64,000 bases of DNA. It comes from Thamnaconus septentrionalis (Eukaryota > Chordata > Actinopteri > Tetraodontiformes > Monacanthidae). A model generated the notes under the pieces. It was not told where the DNA came from. It searched no databases and saw nothing but the letters and a program-made list of their open reading frames with translations. The first letter of the stretch is position 1. Every line of letters begins with the position of its first letter. The stretch lies in contig CM020511.1 in NCBI GenBank assembly GCA_009823395.1, positions 18,134,001 to 18,198,000 on the forward strand. The letters run 5' to 3'. Below are positions 52,225 through 63,957 of the stretch, one piece after another. Made by a program: the position numbers and the translations under genes.

Positions 52225-52607
52225 TAATGTGTCATTCATTCATTCATCTTCTATACCCGCTTATTCCTGTTCAGGGTCACGGGGTCTGCTGGAGCCTATC
52301 CCAGCTGTCTTAGGGCGAAGGCAGGGTGACACCCTGGACAAGTCGCCAGGCCACATAGAGACAGACAACCATTCACACTCACATGCACACCTATGGACAA
52401 TTTAGAATATTCAATTGACCTCACATGCATGTTTTTGGACTGTGGGAGGAAGCCGGAGAACCCGGAGAGAACCCACGCAACACAGGGAGAACATGCAAAT
52501 CCACACAGAAAGGTCACAGGTCCGGGCCCGGAATCGAACCCACGACCTTCTTGCTGTGAGGCGGCAGCGCTAACCACTGCGCCACCGTGTCGCCCTAATG
52601 TGTCATT
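52225..52607 (-). mobile_element. tRNA-derived SINE with 12-bp target duplication
   Basis: The body at 52237-52595 is flanked by TAATGTGTCATT at 52225-52236 and 52596-52607. On the minus strand the head shows pol III boxes: A box TGGCGCAGTGG and B box GGTTCGATTCC. The body continues through AACATGCGAGG-type sequence to a tail of ATGA repeats. The copy at 8068-8198 is a 5'-truncated relative. Confidence 0.9.
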
Positions 52608-55600
52608 ATAAATCTTACAACACAATCTTGCACTCCAATAAATCTTATTATAAATGTGTAATTTACAATAGGATTTATACAACATGAACTCAGCCCTTTG
52701 CCGTCCTTCTCCACTTGTATCTGCACCAGACCAGACACGATCACATCACAGGAGGTCCTGTGAGTCAGCTGAGGTACTTTCAGAACTGCAGGCATCGCTG
52801 TGTTTTCATTTCTGTCCACACCTGCTCTAATGTCCTAATTACATTTCCTAACTCCATCTCGGGTTTTAACTGGAAAGCTGCTCAAATTCAATTTGCCACG
52901 TCAGCCTCCAGAGTGCGGCCGGAGGCAGCAGGACTCGCATCATAACTGCACTCTAATAGGATGAAATCCCAAAGCACCACACACATGCAGCAAATAGCGC
53001 AATGCCATTACTTGTCATTTGGTTTGTTCAACCTACTGCACAAAATTTAAAGATGACGATTCAAATTGAGATGCCATAAGATTAAACCGGACAGGAATAC
53101 TCTTTTTATTTTTCCAAAAGTAAATATAGAATCGCATCAATTGTGTCTGGCAGTGTCAACAAGAACGCGTTTGTTTTTCCACCTTAAGAATTGACAAGGA
53201 TCTTTAATTTGTAAAAGGTCTGAGGAGAAATGAGCTCGATGGGGAGACACTGAGGACGCTGTAAATAACAAAGTTGCCAGTGTTGACATGCGTCTGTTGT
53301 AATCAAACAAACATTGTGGGAGGGAATGAGAGAGCATGAGGTTCCTGTTTGGCATACTCAGAATATCTGGCCTGGTTTTCCGCCCCACATCGGCCGGACA
53401 ATGGGATGGGCTGCCCCTCGCCCCCTCACCCTGCCCCTCTCTGGAGTTGGGACAGGGGTGACATAGATAAATATTCAATCAATAGAGACAAAGATGAACA
53501 GATAATGGAGGGGTAAGTTGGGACCTTGCGAATGCCATCTCCGCATTTGAAAGCCAGTGTGGCATCACAGGACTTGGAAGTTTCCAATGTCAAATCTATC
53601 CAAGAAAAAACAAACATGCATGTTGAGAACAGCATCACGCAGGTAAAATCACTGTGTGTGTGTGTGTGTGTGCGTGTGCGTGTGCGTGTGCGTGCGTGAG
53701 TGCGTGCGTGCGTGCGTGCTGCACTTCTCCACTTGTTAGCCCGACCTTGCTGCTAAGGCAGTGGGCTTCACGGCCGGACGCTCAGATCGGTTGTGACACG
53801 GTGCTTCCTCTGCGGCTCCCATAGGGTGAAACAAGAATCGACCGAGCTGCATGCGCACTTCTGTCGAGCAGGTCCGTGTTCGCGCCGCCAGCACCCAAAA
53901 TACCCTGGAAAGGTCAAACACGCCACGTGCCCTCACGTCCTCTTTCACCTGTTCCCGAAGCTTGTAAGAGTCGGCCCTGAACGTCTTCAGCAAGTCGCCT
54001 CGTCTGCATCCGACTGCAGATGAGGCAGTCGGCTCCAGTCAGCGCACGTCAGGTTAGAGGGTCGTCTGCTGGTCCAGCTTGGCTTTGGGTGTAATCACCC
54101 AGTGCTGCTGATAAGAGAAGAAAAGGCCTCTTGTCTTTTTGTTTTGTTCCTGACTCCCTCTTATTTCAGCCCTGGTTTGCCTGCCAGCGATTTTCTGGCC
54201 TGCTCTCTGTCTCTCTCGGTTGGAAGGCTTTGTGGAGGATGGAAAAGGTGCAGAGGCCTGAACGGAATGACATGCGGTTAATCAAGCGTGTCGCTATAAT
54301 TACACAGGGACGCAAACTCACCACAGAACCAAACACAAGGTGGTTTTCAGTCAGCTGACATCACGCCAGACACGTTCTGCCCTACTTGGTTCCTTTTCGT
54401 TCGCAAACACCGTCGGCGGCGACTTAATCCGTGACAGCGGCGCATTGGGGCGTGATCAGGTGACGTAGCAGAGGGGACATACTTTGAGAATCACTCAGTG
54501 AAGCAGTGTGAAGGGTGGAGTTCAAGGAAAAGAAGTTAAGGGGAAGAAAAGTAGAGAAGTTGGAGGAGAAGCCAAAGGTTCTGTCTCTGTCCAGTGCAAG
54601 GCTCTGGTGGGGGCAGGTATATTTTTAGTGGGTGTCCTCGAAAAACAAAGAGGTTGGAAAGCCTTTGCCGATCCATACAAAGGGGGAAAGTGATATATGG
54701 GTGTGTGGTTTCGGTTAATGACTAATGGACTGCAGCGAGGTCAAAGTCCACACAGGCAGTAAAGGGCCAGAAAAAAGTGTCACTGCCCATAAATCTGCAT
54801 TTGCTCTCAACAAGGCTGTGCGTCTGTTTGTCTGTCCGTCCAACAAGAGTTTGCCACTTCGTGGCGTGGAGTGATATATCTGACTGCTCGCTGTTTGATT
54901 TCCAAATTTGTGGAAAGGGCGGTGGTAGGTCCTCCTGGATGTTGACTCTGCTGTAGCTTCCTCAGCGATCCCCTTCCCTGAACCTGATAACGTGAGTATG
55001 CTGGTGAGATGACAGTGAGTTTCCGGGGAAGATGTGTTTATTGTCATTCCTTATTCCTTTGTACAAGGTTTTCTGCAGTGACACAGTGTTTAACATTCTG
55101 GTGATTTAATACACACCATGTACATTTAATCCTTTAAATCTATTTAATCCCAGACATAATTACTCATATGTGTGGGACAGCTGGGCACACCCACTCAAGG
55201 TGGTGAAAAACTGAGGACAAATTGTTATGTCGCTTTGTTAGTTAACATGTGATGTGTCTGTGATCTGATTAGCAACTAGTAATTGACAATTTTACACATA
55301 AGGAAAAAATCCGGAATTCGGGACACTTGGATGACACCACCCAATGAGTATGAAGACCTACCATATTTCCATTGAATGCTTGTCATGTTAAAGAAATGGG
55401 CATCTGTATGTGGTATTTTTGTCCCTTGTTTACCCAAAAAAATTTCCTAGAGCCTCGATCTCTGTTTTCTAGAGATAGATAGATAGATAGATAGACAGAT
55501 AGATAGATAGATAGTAGATAGATAGAATAAATTGAAATTTTGGTTGAACTCTGCCTTTTCGAACAACCACTTGCTTTGCTTCATTTTGTTCTTCTTTTGA

Positions 55601-55788
55601 GGCACATTGTTGTAAGTTGTGACTGTGTCCCATTCCAATTCAAGGAGGTTTTGTGCAAAATCCTGTGCATTTATGTTGGGTAAAATGTGGTCTAAATTGC
55701 AGGTTAAATACAAGTGTTTGTAATAACCTGTTGGAACTCAACCGCATCTTTATGTTTCTCTCTCTCTTGTCTCTGCTGTGTCAGCAGC

Positions 55789-56649
55789 ATGAGCACGTCA
55801 TCGTCAGGCCGGAAGACACCGGTGGACCACGGCGTCCAGATCCGCTTCATCAATGACCTGGGCGAAACGGGCGGGGCGCAGCCTTGGCCTCTGCCCAAGG
55901 CCAGACCCCTGCCCCACTCCAAGTACGGCGTGGCCGTCCGGGTGCAGGGCATCGCCGGACAGCCGTACGTGGTCCTGAAGGACGGACAGAAAGGAGACTC
56001 GTACGGGGTGCAGCTGAAGACCCAGTACCACTCAGGCCACGGCAGCCTTCCCCGACGGAGGGACAGGAATGAAGATGGTTCACATGGGGCGTACATGGGT
56101 GGAGGAGGAGGAGGGCAGGAGGGGGCACTGCGGCGTGCCCAGTCCCACGGCTCGCTGCTGGACAGGGACGGAGAGGGAGGGCTGGGCAAAGAGGACTTCC
56201 AGCTGTCCAGGCCACCAGGGGACGGCAAGTCTGGGAGCTATGGGAACCTGGACGGGGGAATTGGGCTACGTGGGGAGAGGGGGAGGGAGAGGGGGCTGGC
56301 GTGGGGCGACCGCGAGGGCGACCCGGATGAGAGGAATGCCTGGGGCGGCTCGTACAACAACGCAGGGCCAAATGGGTCAGAGAGGAGCGGCCCGTTGCAC
56401 CCCGAGCAGCCGAGGAAGACCCCCGTCAACAGACTGGTGAACCGCTTCGACGGCAGAGGGCAGCACAGGGGTCACCCCCCCGCAGAGGGAGACCCGCGGG
56501 CCGCGTCCCCCGCCCTCGCTCCCAACCCGTACAACTCCCCTCCGCCCCCAAACCGCCACCACGGCACCGGCGGCGGTCTGAACCGGCCGTCGCTGCCCAG
56601 GAGAAACTCCCCGGCGGAGTCGCAGCGCAGAGTCGCCGCCGACACTCAA
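55789..56649 (+). CDS. cgn: cgn coding exon 1 (head domain)
   Basis: 287 codons from [20 protein letters not shown] to ADTQ. It holds the conserved ZO-1-interacting head motifs, then Gly/Arg/Ser-rich disordered sequence. The ATG follows a TCAGCAG tandem acceptor. The donor is GTAAGA. Confidence 0.95.
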
Positions 56650-58199
56650 GTAAGAACGCGTCGTCTCGCGGCGAGCCGCTCACCGACTTTTCTTTCTTCC
56701 CTCGTGCACTCCAGACGCCTCGTGGCATGCGGCAATGCAAGAGTGGTATTTGTGATCTATGTCTCAAGGTGACCCCTGACCTTTTGCTGGACCAGGGCGC
56801 GAATGCAGAGACGAGCAGTGAGGAGGAGGAGGAAGAGAAGGCGCTCATGCAGACGATATACAGCATCTTGAGACAAGGGTGCGCTCCTGAAAGTTGCCTT
56901 TGGCTGAGGTTGAATTGCTTTTTCAGATAAATATATTCATTCGTTTTCTTTTATTTCCTCAGGACCGCCGAGAGCGATGTTGCCATTAGGCATAAAGTCA
57001 AGATCATCTTTCAAAAGATTCAGCACCTGCAGGTTAGTCTTTTTTTATTACGAGGATGCAGAAAAATGTAAGTCTGTCGTGCAAATGCAATTCCCTATGT
57101 ACGTTTTCTCCACAGCAGTCCAAACAAAGACTCCAGGAAGAGTCGACGAGAGAAAAAAGGGAGTTCGAACGAAAAATGGCTGAACTACAAGCCGCCCTGC
57201 AGGCGGAAAGACGGGTAAGTCAACCAGAGGGCAGAGAAATGTGGAAGCAGGTCATTAGATGCACTAAAAAAAATCCTCTATAATTTTCCTCTTGTAGAAA
57301 ATGTACCTTTTTTTTTTTTTTTTTTTTTAAAGTGGAAGAAAAAGCTCATTATGGCCACTTAGCTCTAATTACAGTTTATGCCCATGATGCGCAGTGGTAA
57401 ATATGTGATTTCCTTTTGATCCTTAAAAAACAAAATAGTAATCATTTCACAAGGCCAACAGCAGGGTAAACAGCCCGTGAGGAATGCCTGCTTGTTGTTG
57501 TTGTAGAGTACTTTCTGTAAGGACTCGCTCCCAACACTGACTTGATGGCTTGAGCTCGGCTGCCAGTGCAGGATGACCAAGTGGAGAGACCACACTGCCA
57601 CTTTAAAACGGCTCTAATTACACAGCGCTAACATCCACTACTCGCCACAAACTACCAGGCTGCAGGAATTGCCGACGGTTGGCGGAGAGCGGAAAACTGT
57701 CCTCTGTTTTTTTTTTGAAGTAACTAACTTGGAGGACTGGGCTTCTTTGTGGTTTCTTGGAGTGTGCTTGAGATTAATCCTCAGATTAATCCTTAAAGCC
57801 CTCTGGACCAGTCAAAGGTCCACACACACTATAATCTAACTTCAATAATGACTCATTATAGGTTGGCTCAAGGAAGATGGGCAGCTCTTAATCTCTAATA
57901 GCTCTTAAGAACTTAATCCCCTATGCATATTGATTGGTTGGCTAATGCAGGCCCACTTTAGCGTTTTCTTAAAAGCCCATTGTTTATGCCACCAGAACTA
58001 CCTGCTGTCTAATATTTCACCGCTCTCATTTATTCATCATCTGCGCTCGGGCCGCAGAACTCGGCCAGCAATTCCGATCCCAATCTGAAAGCCGAGCTGG
58101 AGTGCTGCCTGGACGAGAACCTGCAGCTCCGGGAGACGCTGGACAGGAAGAAGAAGGAATTAAATGACACGCATTCAGAGTGAGCGCGCACAAAAGCAT

Positions 58200-58258
<59 letters not shown>

Positions 58259-61200
58259 GTCACAAGCTGCGTTTGCATTACAGTTTTTCGCAGAATAAAA
58301 GCGATATTTCTAAAATTCTACAAAGTACAAGTTGTGATTTGCAGGTGTTTCCATTGAATGGTGTGAAGCGGATACGCTGTAATTCTTGTAAAATCTCATC
58401 GTGCGAGACCCCACACAGCTTTTCAAAGCCGTTCTCTCTCATTTCCCTTTCTAATTCCTTGTATAAATCTGCATTTCGATGTTGTTCGCTGTCAAGAATG
58501 GTTGTGATATTTTTCTCTTTGATTACTTGTAAAAAATATTCCATCTCCTCCTCCGTCCAAACATAACACGCCGTTTCACTTGAGGTAAACTGGTCACGTG
58601 ACCCCATACGTCAGGTCCGCTGACATGTAAATGCGAAAAAAATGTTTCCATGAGACTTTTGCCATCTACCTCTGTATGGATACGTCTGAAAAACCACCTC
58701 ATTAAAGCGTCAAGACCTTTCAGCCATATTTGAGATGTTTTTCGAAGTTTAGGTGTTTCCATGACCAATTTTTTATTGCAATATTTAGGTTTTGTGCAAT
58801 TCTAGGGGTCATGGAAACACAGCTACACACACGTAGCAGGAAGAGAGAGCCCGAAGTGGCGGCGCACTGCTGTCTGCGAGTGTCGGTGCTCGTGTTTCTC
58901 CTGCACGACAGGCCTCCTTTGTTTGTTTTGAAGCATTGTGCCTCTGCACAGCGTTACAGAGGAGCAGTTGTGCCACATTAGTTTATTCACAAGACGGACC
59001 AGCGTGCCAACGGTCGCTCCAATTGAAATCATTTAGTCACGCGCGTGGTGTTTATGTTGCGTTTGTGCCTGCGTTTCCTCGCAGCCTGACTCAGCTGCGA
59101 ATGGAGAGGGAGAACGCCGAGGCACGCGTCCGAGACATGGAGGACCGGCTGGCCGAGTTCCAGGATGAGCTGAGAAGAGAAACTGGCAACAAAATGGTAC
59201 CGCGGGAGCAGTCTCACCAACACCTCACTGCTAGATGTATCTGTTTTTTTTGTAAAGATCCTGAAAAGTATATGTAAATTGGTTCAGTGTGTCTATTTTC
59301 TTATTGTTTTGTGAAAATGAGCAACAGCTTACAAACAACAAGGTATCAAGGCCGGCAACACTTGTTGTTTCTCCCCTGTGCATGCGCTGCAGGACCTGAT
59401 GTCCTCTCAGACTCAGCTGATGGAGGCCTCCCAGCTGAGACAGAGGCTGGAGGAGACGCTGAGGCAGAGAGAGCGTGAGCTGACGGCCCTCAAAGGGGCC
59501 CTGAAGGAGGAGGTGGCCAACCACGACAAGGAGATCGAGACCCTGCGAGAGCAGTGCAGCAAGGACATGGAGAAGCTCCGCGGCAGCATGGAGCAGGTGT
59601 CTCAGGTGTGTGGCAGCTGGAGCACATTGATGTCATGGCATTAAAGGTCTAGTGTGTAAAATTTGCCTTGATTTATGTCTGTTGTATTCAGATTCAGATT
59701 CAGATTCAGATTCCTTTTATTTGCCATTGTGTAAAACACATTGGAATTTGCTTTGGCAATGATATGAGTGCATTCAGTTTTTTTTCCCCACATATATCAA
59801 CTGACAGACATACAACACAGTGCAATGAAGAAATAAACAAATAAACATATATATAATAATATATATATATAAAGTGCAGGTTGAGATCAGTAGTGCAAGG
59901 TATTTAGATATTGCTGTATTGGTAAAACCTTTAACTTACTGTCCAGATATACATTTAAAAAGTGATCCATTAAATGCAGTGTTGTTGTAAGAAGTTGACT
60001 AAAATGTCATTTTCTGTCACGTCTTTGCGACATCTCAGTCTCACGCCGGGATCGAGGCCGAGCGCCTGCGCGTGAACGCATCAGTTCGCACTCTCCAGCA
60101 GCAGCTGGAGGACTGCAGGGACGAGAGCAGCCACTGGATGGAGCAGTTTCACAGCGCCAGGGACGAACTTCGAACGACGAAACAAGAGTGAGTCACGCAG
60201 GCTCTGTCACGTCGGCCTCGGCTGGCGGTGTTCATTATCACCTCTGGGTTTCGGAACACGCTTGGCCCTTGAGTTTTGTCGCCACCTCGTCAGGTCTCTC
60301 TCCCCTACTAATGTGTGCCCTTCTCTTCTTTTTTTTTTCATTCTACACGGTGTGTTTCACTGTCAGAGAGCCACCCAGCAGTCCCGAGACACTGTGAGAG
60401 TCACTGTAGATGAGCAGTGTTTGTGTTTAGACGAGTCAAACCTGTACTTTTGGCTTGCTGTCCTAATGACCGTCTCGCTGTAGTTCCAAGGTCATTCACA
60501 CTCACAGCCCCTCATCACTCTTGTCATCCGGACAAAACAAATCCCGCAGTGACGCACATCTGCGGTCCTGTAGAATAAAGAAGATTTTTGGTTGTGCTGC
60601 TCAGCAGATATTTTGCTTACCGCTTGTAATAGACAATAGCCTGAGGTCAAATTGCAAGAACACAGAGGAGTGGTGTGGATGACCTGACGTTTTCTTGTGT
60701 TTAGAAACAGAACGTACTGTAGAATTTTTTAATTTTTGTTTTGCTTGACTGTTGTGGAAAACAGGAGGTTGTGATTTATTTCCTGTCAGTAAAAAAAATA
60801 AAATCAGTCGTGGTTGTTGCCTCATCAAAGTAAATGAAACTTACTCAACTTGAATCCTCAATAACACCCAGCAGCCGCTGATCAGGTGAAGTAGCATCGC
60901 TTTTATTAACTGCAATTGATTGAGATCAGCTGCTTTGATTAACGCTCTTTAGACTTCTGCAAACCCGGATGGAAAAGGAAGATTTAGAGGAAGAACTGAA
61001 TGAGCAGCAGGAAAGAGTGAGCACCATGAAGAGACAGATACCGGACCCCAGCCACACGCAGACTCTCAGCCAGGTGCATTGAACATGCTCCCGTGATCCT
61101 GCAAGATCAACAATGCACAGTGTTGTCATCTGGCTGGTGTCAGGAGAGGTGATGCAATTTTAGCCTAAAGTTTCAAACTGTTTTTGTTCAGGAAATTCAG

Positions 61201-63736
61201 CGGTGCAGCACCGACCTCCAGAAGACCAAGCAGGAGTTGGACACGCAGAGAACAGAATATGACAAAAAAGTGATGGAGGTCATCTCCATGAAGAAATCCC
61301 ACCAGAATCAGGAGGCAGAGCTCCAGTATGAAATCAGCAGGCTGAAGGACCAGTTGCAGAGGACGAAAGATGAATTTGCCAAGGCGCAAGATAAGAAGAA
61401 CCAGGTTTGTTACACATCAGCTGCTGACGTTATTTGAGTGATCTTTAACTTTTTGCCAGTAACTCTCCTTTTATCGGTCTTTAGCTTCCAGACCCAGCAG
61501 TCGTCTTGGAGATGGAACAAAATCTGAAAGAGTCGCAAAGCGAAGCCAGCCAGCTCAAAGACAAACTCTCAGTAGCCACGGTGGAACTGGAAGCCACTAA
61601 AACACGACTCAGCAGAGCTCAGACGGACGTCAAATCGCTCCAGAACTCCCAGGAGGAGCACGAGGAGGCGAACAAGCGTCTCAGGGAGAAACTGTCCCGT
61701 TTAGAGGTGGGTCTCCTCCCCTTGATCTCCACAACATGATCTCCCCCCCGAGGCAGGAAACATATCAGAACCCTGACTGGTCATCCATCTCCACGCTTTC
61801 CTCAGGCTCAGCTGCAGTCTCACACCACGGAGAGCTCGGAGGCAGAGCTCGCGCTGCACGCCGAGGCGAGAGCGCTGAGAAGTGAGCTGGACGAGGCCAA
61901 GCGAAAAGCTTCCAAACTCAACCAGGAGCAGCGGGAGCTGAGCCAGCGCTTGGAGGACACGGAGAAGGACAGGGACACGCTGAAGCTGACCATCAGCCAG
62001 CTGGAAGGGGCCAAAGGGCAGCAGGAGAAAGCGCTGGAGAAACTCAGCAAAGAGGTGAAGACCTGCGACGTTCGCCTTCAGTCTGCGTATTCTGTTCTGT
62101 ATTCCTCCCGCTTGTGATCCGCCTTGTTAATTCCTCTTTCTTTGTTGTCTCCTCTCGTGTCAGCACGAGTCTCTGATGGCGTCCTCGAGAGAGGAGACGC
62201 AGGCTCTCAGGGTTCAGCTGGAGGAGCAGAGGGAGAGGGCACGGCGGGAGATGCAGGAAGCGCAGCGTCACGGAAGCAGCGCTCAGAGTGAACTGGACAG
62301 AAGTCACATGAATATGAGGAGACTGGAGGAAGAGGTGCGTGTCTGTGTCTTCGCTGCCCGCATCGTCGCCGCACACTCACCCTGGTTGCTTCCCTAATGA
62401 AAAGGCCACGCGGCTCAGATGCCTTTCAACTGTTTTGACACATGAAATTCATACTGTGCTCGAGCGCCCGTGTTTGTGTGTCTCTGCGAGACGGTGACGA
62501 GGAATTCGGCCTGTCGTGTGATTTCGATGTGATTTGTTGACCGCTCTAAACCAGATGTCGCGGCTGAAGAAGGAGCTCATGCTTGCCTGTGAGGAGCGGG
62601 ACAACCACCAGCTGGACAAGGAGCTGCTCACCAACAGACTGCGCCACCTGGAGGAAGAACTGGAGGCCAGCAAGAACAGCGTCAATGAGAAGACCCGGGA
62701 GAGTCGCCTCCTGGAGGTAAAACACATGCATCCGCTCCGCAGGGAGATCAGGGGGGAGTGAGCAGAACCTCAGGCTGCCTGCTTGCTGTTGGTGAATGTC
62801 TCCATTGTTACTGTTGCACTCAATTTTCTCATCCAGTTGTCAAGCAAATAAGTTTAATCTCTTGATGGCAGGTAGTTGTTTGTGCATAGTTGAAGTCCAG
62901 AGGGAGTCGACGGTCTGTCAGTTTAATCCGTCTCATGTGTTGCTGATCATTCCCGGAAGGCAAGCACTAATGAGTTACATAATCAACGTTTTCGTGCCAA
63001 ACATTTGGGAAAATACATAATTGCAATAATGGGGTAATGAAATTACCCTGCAACCACCACTTCCCTCATAAATAACGGGTATGAAAACAGCAGAAAACTA
63101 ACTCAGTTGTTGCTTTTAGTTGTGCGTTCTGTGCTTCCTGCCAGGATCGTACCATTAATATTGCAGGCTAACTTGTTGTTTGCGAGCAGGTCTACGTTAA
63201 TCCGCCACAGAGAAGAGACGCTGCTGCGCACTGATAACTGTGTCTTTATTAGTCCTTCAGCTTGAGGAGACGATGTGCGGGCCGCAGGGCTTTGTCGTAT
63301 CTGCCGCAGAAGCTAAAAGGAAGGCTTAGTGCGATCGGCTGGCAAAGCCCACAGGCTTTTTCTTCCATCTGAATAAGACCTGAAGGGTGCGTGACAGTTC
63401 ATCAGTCTTTTAAACAGCCAGCGGTGCGAGAGCACAAAGGCAGACGAAAATCTCCGATCCAGCGGCGGAAGCCGCAATTTATGCAAATGCGATGCACCCG
63501 CGTCCCTCATCTTGATCCCTGCCGGAGGTGACGCTCTGTTCCTCACCTCGCCTCTCCGCCAGGACAAACTGAAGCGCCTGGAGTTGGAGCTGGAGGAGGA
63601 GAAGAGCAGCGCCGAGATGATGACGGACCGCGTGGGCCGCAGCCGAGACCAGATCGACCAGCTGCGCTCGGAGCTCATGCAGGAGAGATCCTCCAAACAA
63701 GACCTGGAGCTGGACAAGAGCGCCTTGGAGAGACAA
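55789..63736 (+). CDS. cgn: cgn, cingulin (tight-junction plaque protein), 3' end outside window
   Basis: Cingulin links tight-junction proteins such as ZO-1 to actomyosin, microtubules and Rho regulators. Fifteen coding exons, all in phase, give 1,034 codons: 55789-56649, 56715-56878, 56963-57032, 57116-57214, 58058-58179, 59085-59196, 59393-59605, 60039-60187, 60953-61073, 61192-61404, 61485-61706, 61806-62054, 62164-62334, 62555-62716 and 63563-63736. The globular head has [12 protein letters not shown] and [18 protein letters not shown], hallmarks of cingulin and paracingulin. The coiled-coil rod includes [35 protein letters not shown] and [20 protein letters not shown], near-identical to mammalian CGN. 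Human cingulin is about 1,200 residues, so roughly 160 residues with the tail remain beyond the window. CGNL1 is the main alternative, but the rod wording fits CGN. Confidence 0.95.
56715..56878 (+). CDS. cgn: cgn coding exon 2
   Basis: [18 protein letters not shown], then [10 protein letters not shown] and an acidic run to [10 protein letters not shown]. Relative to human MLQFKSTPDLL it carries an extra [12 protein letters not shown] insertion. The acceptor is ACTCCAG. Confidence 0.85.
56963..57032 (+). CDS. cgn: cgn coding exon 3
   Basis: 70 bp, [23 protein letters not shown], matching the human region following ILREG. The acceptor is CCTCAG and the donor GTTAGT. Confidence 0.9.
57116..57214 (+). 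CDS. cgn: cgn coding exon 4
   Basis: 33 codons, [20 protein letters not shown] onward, the beginning of the rod. The CAGCAG acceptor allows a start at 57116 or 57119. Confidence 0.9.
58058..58179 (+). CDS. cgn: cgn coding exon 5
   Basis: [20 protein letters not shown] and more coiled coil; ends in phase 2 at donor GTGAGC, just before a CA run. Confidence 0.9.
58201..58255. repeat. CA microsatellite
   Basis: About 27 CA units just after cgn coding exon 5. Similar runs occur at 34838-34869, 43687-43716 (GT), 44091-44131, 48552-48587 (GT) and 63821-63849. Confidence 0.95.
58265..58824 (-). mobile_element. DNA-transposon derived element, copy 2, with Myb/SANT-like frame
   Basis: Inverted ends AGCTGCGTTTGCATTA and, reversed from the right, AGCTGTGTTTCCATGA enclose about 560 bp in cgn intron 5. 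On the minus strand, 58607-58278 is an open frame of about 109 codons with [39 protein letters not shown] and [13 protein letters not shown]. This is a Myb/SANT-like helix-turn-helix fold of the kind found in PIF/Harbinger-type accessory proteins. No transposase is present. Confidence 0.75.
59085..59196 (+). CDS. cgn: cgn coding exon 6
   Basis: [20 protein letters not shown] to RETGNKM. The donor is GTACCG. Confidence 0.9.
59393..59605 (+). CDS. cgn: cgn coding exon 7
   Basis: 71 codons with the conserved [17 protein letters not shown] block. The donor is GTGTGT. Confidence 0.95.
59641..59960. mobile_element. MITE interrupted by a retroelement tail
   Basis: TTAAAGGTCTAGTGTGTAAA at 59641 is the left end of the TTAA MITE family. 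It is broken at about 59686 by ATTCAG repeats and a minus-strand retroelement 3' end (to about 59918). Sequence resembling the MITE interior (GTATTGGTAAAACCTTTAAC) then resumes. Confidence 0.5.
60039..60187 (+). CDS. cgn: cgn coding exon 8
   Basis: [20 protein letters not shown] to ELRTTKQ, aligning with human SALVRGLQRELEE...LRATKQE. The donor is GTGAGT. Confidence 0.93.
60953..61073 (+). CDS. cgn: cgn coding exon 9
   Basis: [20 protein letters not shown] to HTQTLSQ. The donor GTGCAT is weak, but phase and homology support it. Confidence 0.88.
61192..61404 (+). CDS. cgn: cgn coding exon 10
   Basis: 71 coiled-coil codons, [20 protein letters not shown] onward. The donor is GTTTGT. Confidence 0.92.
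61485..61706 (+). CDS. cgn: cgn coding exon 11
   Basis: 74 codons, [20 protein letters not shown] onward, ending KLSRLE. The donor is GTGGGT. Confidence 0.92.
61806..62054 (+). CDS. cgn: cgn coding exon 12
   Basis: 83 codons, [20 protein letters not shown] onward. The donor is GTGAAG. Confidence 0.92.
62164..62334 (+). CDS. cgn: cgn coding exon 13
   Basis: 57 codons, [20 protein letters not shown] onward. The donor is GTGCGT. Confidence 0.92.
62555..62716 (+). CDS. cgn: cgn coding exon 14
   Basis: 54 codons, including the conserved [18 protein letters not shown]. The donor is GTAAAA. Confidence 0.93.
63563..63736 (+). CDS. cgn: cgn coding exon 15 (last seen)
   Basis: 58 codons with [20 protein letters not shown], a very conserved rod segment. 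The donor GTACGT shows the gene continues past the window. Confidence 0.95.
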
Positions 63737-63819
63737 GTACGTGCACACACTCAGTCCGGTCCATTCACAACTTCAGAGTTCTGAAATTCATCGACGCTCA
63801 AATGTCATTTTTTCCAATG

Positions 63820-63851
<32 letters not shown>

Positions 63852-63957
63852 TCGCTGCTCCTCTGAATAGTTTGACATTTAATATATTTAAGGGTTATAC
63901 TTAATCCTACTATACTATACTATGCTTTTACTTACAATCTATACTTAAGGTTTTTTT

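Larger units (their letters stand above)
50733..55784. other. probable cgn intron 1
   Basis: Contains a CT run (51559-51617), the full SINE (52225-52607), a compound GT/GC run (53651-53720) and a GATA run (55473-55527). No coding exons are seen. Confidence 0.5.

Noticed and set aside
53736..54060. frames on both strands near 53.8 kb with intron-like flanks
   Set aside because: No phase-linked partner exons, no recognisable protein pattern.
58201..58255. regularly spaced repeats as a possible CRISPR array
   Set aside because: Simple dinucleotide repeat in a vertebrate intron; no spacers.
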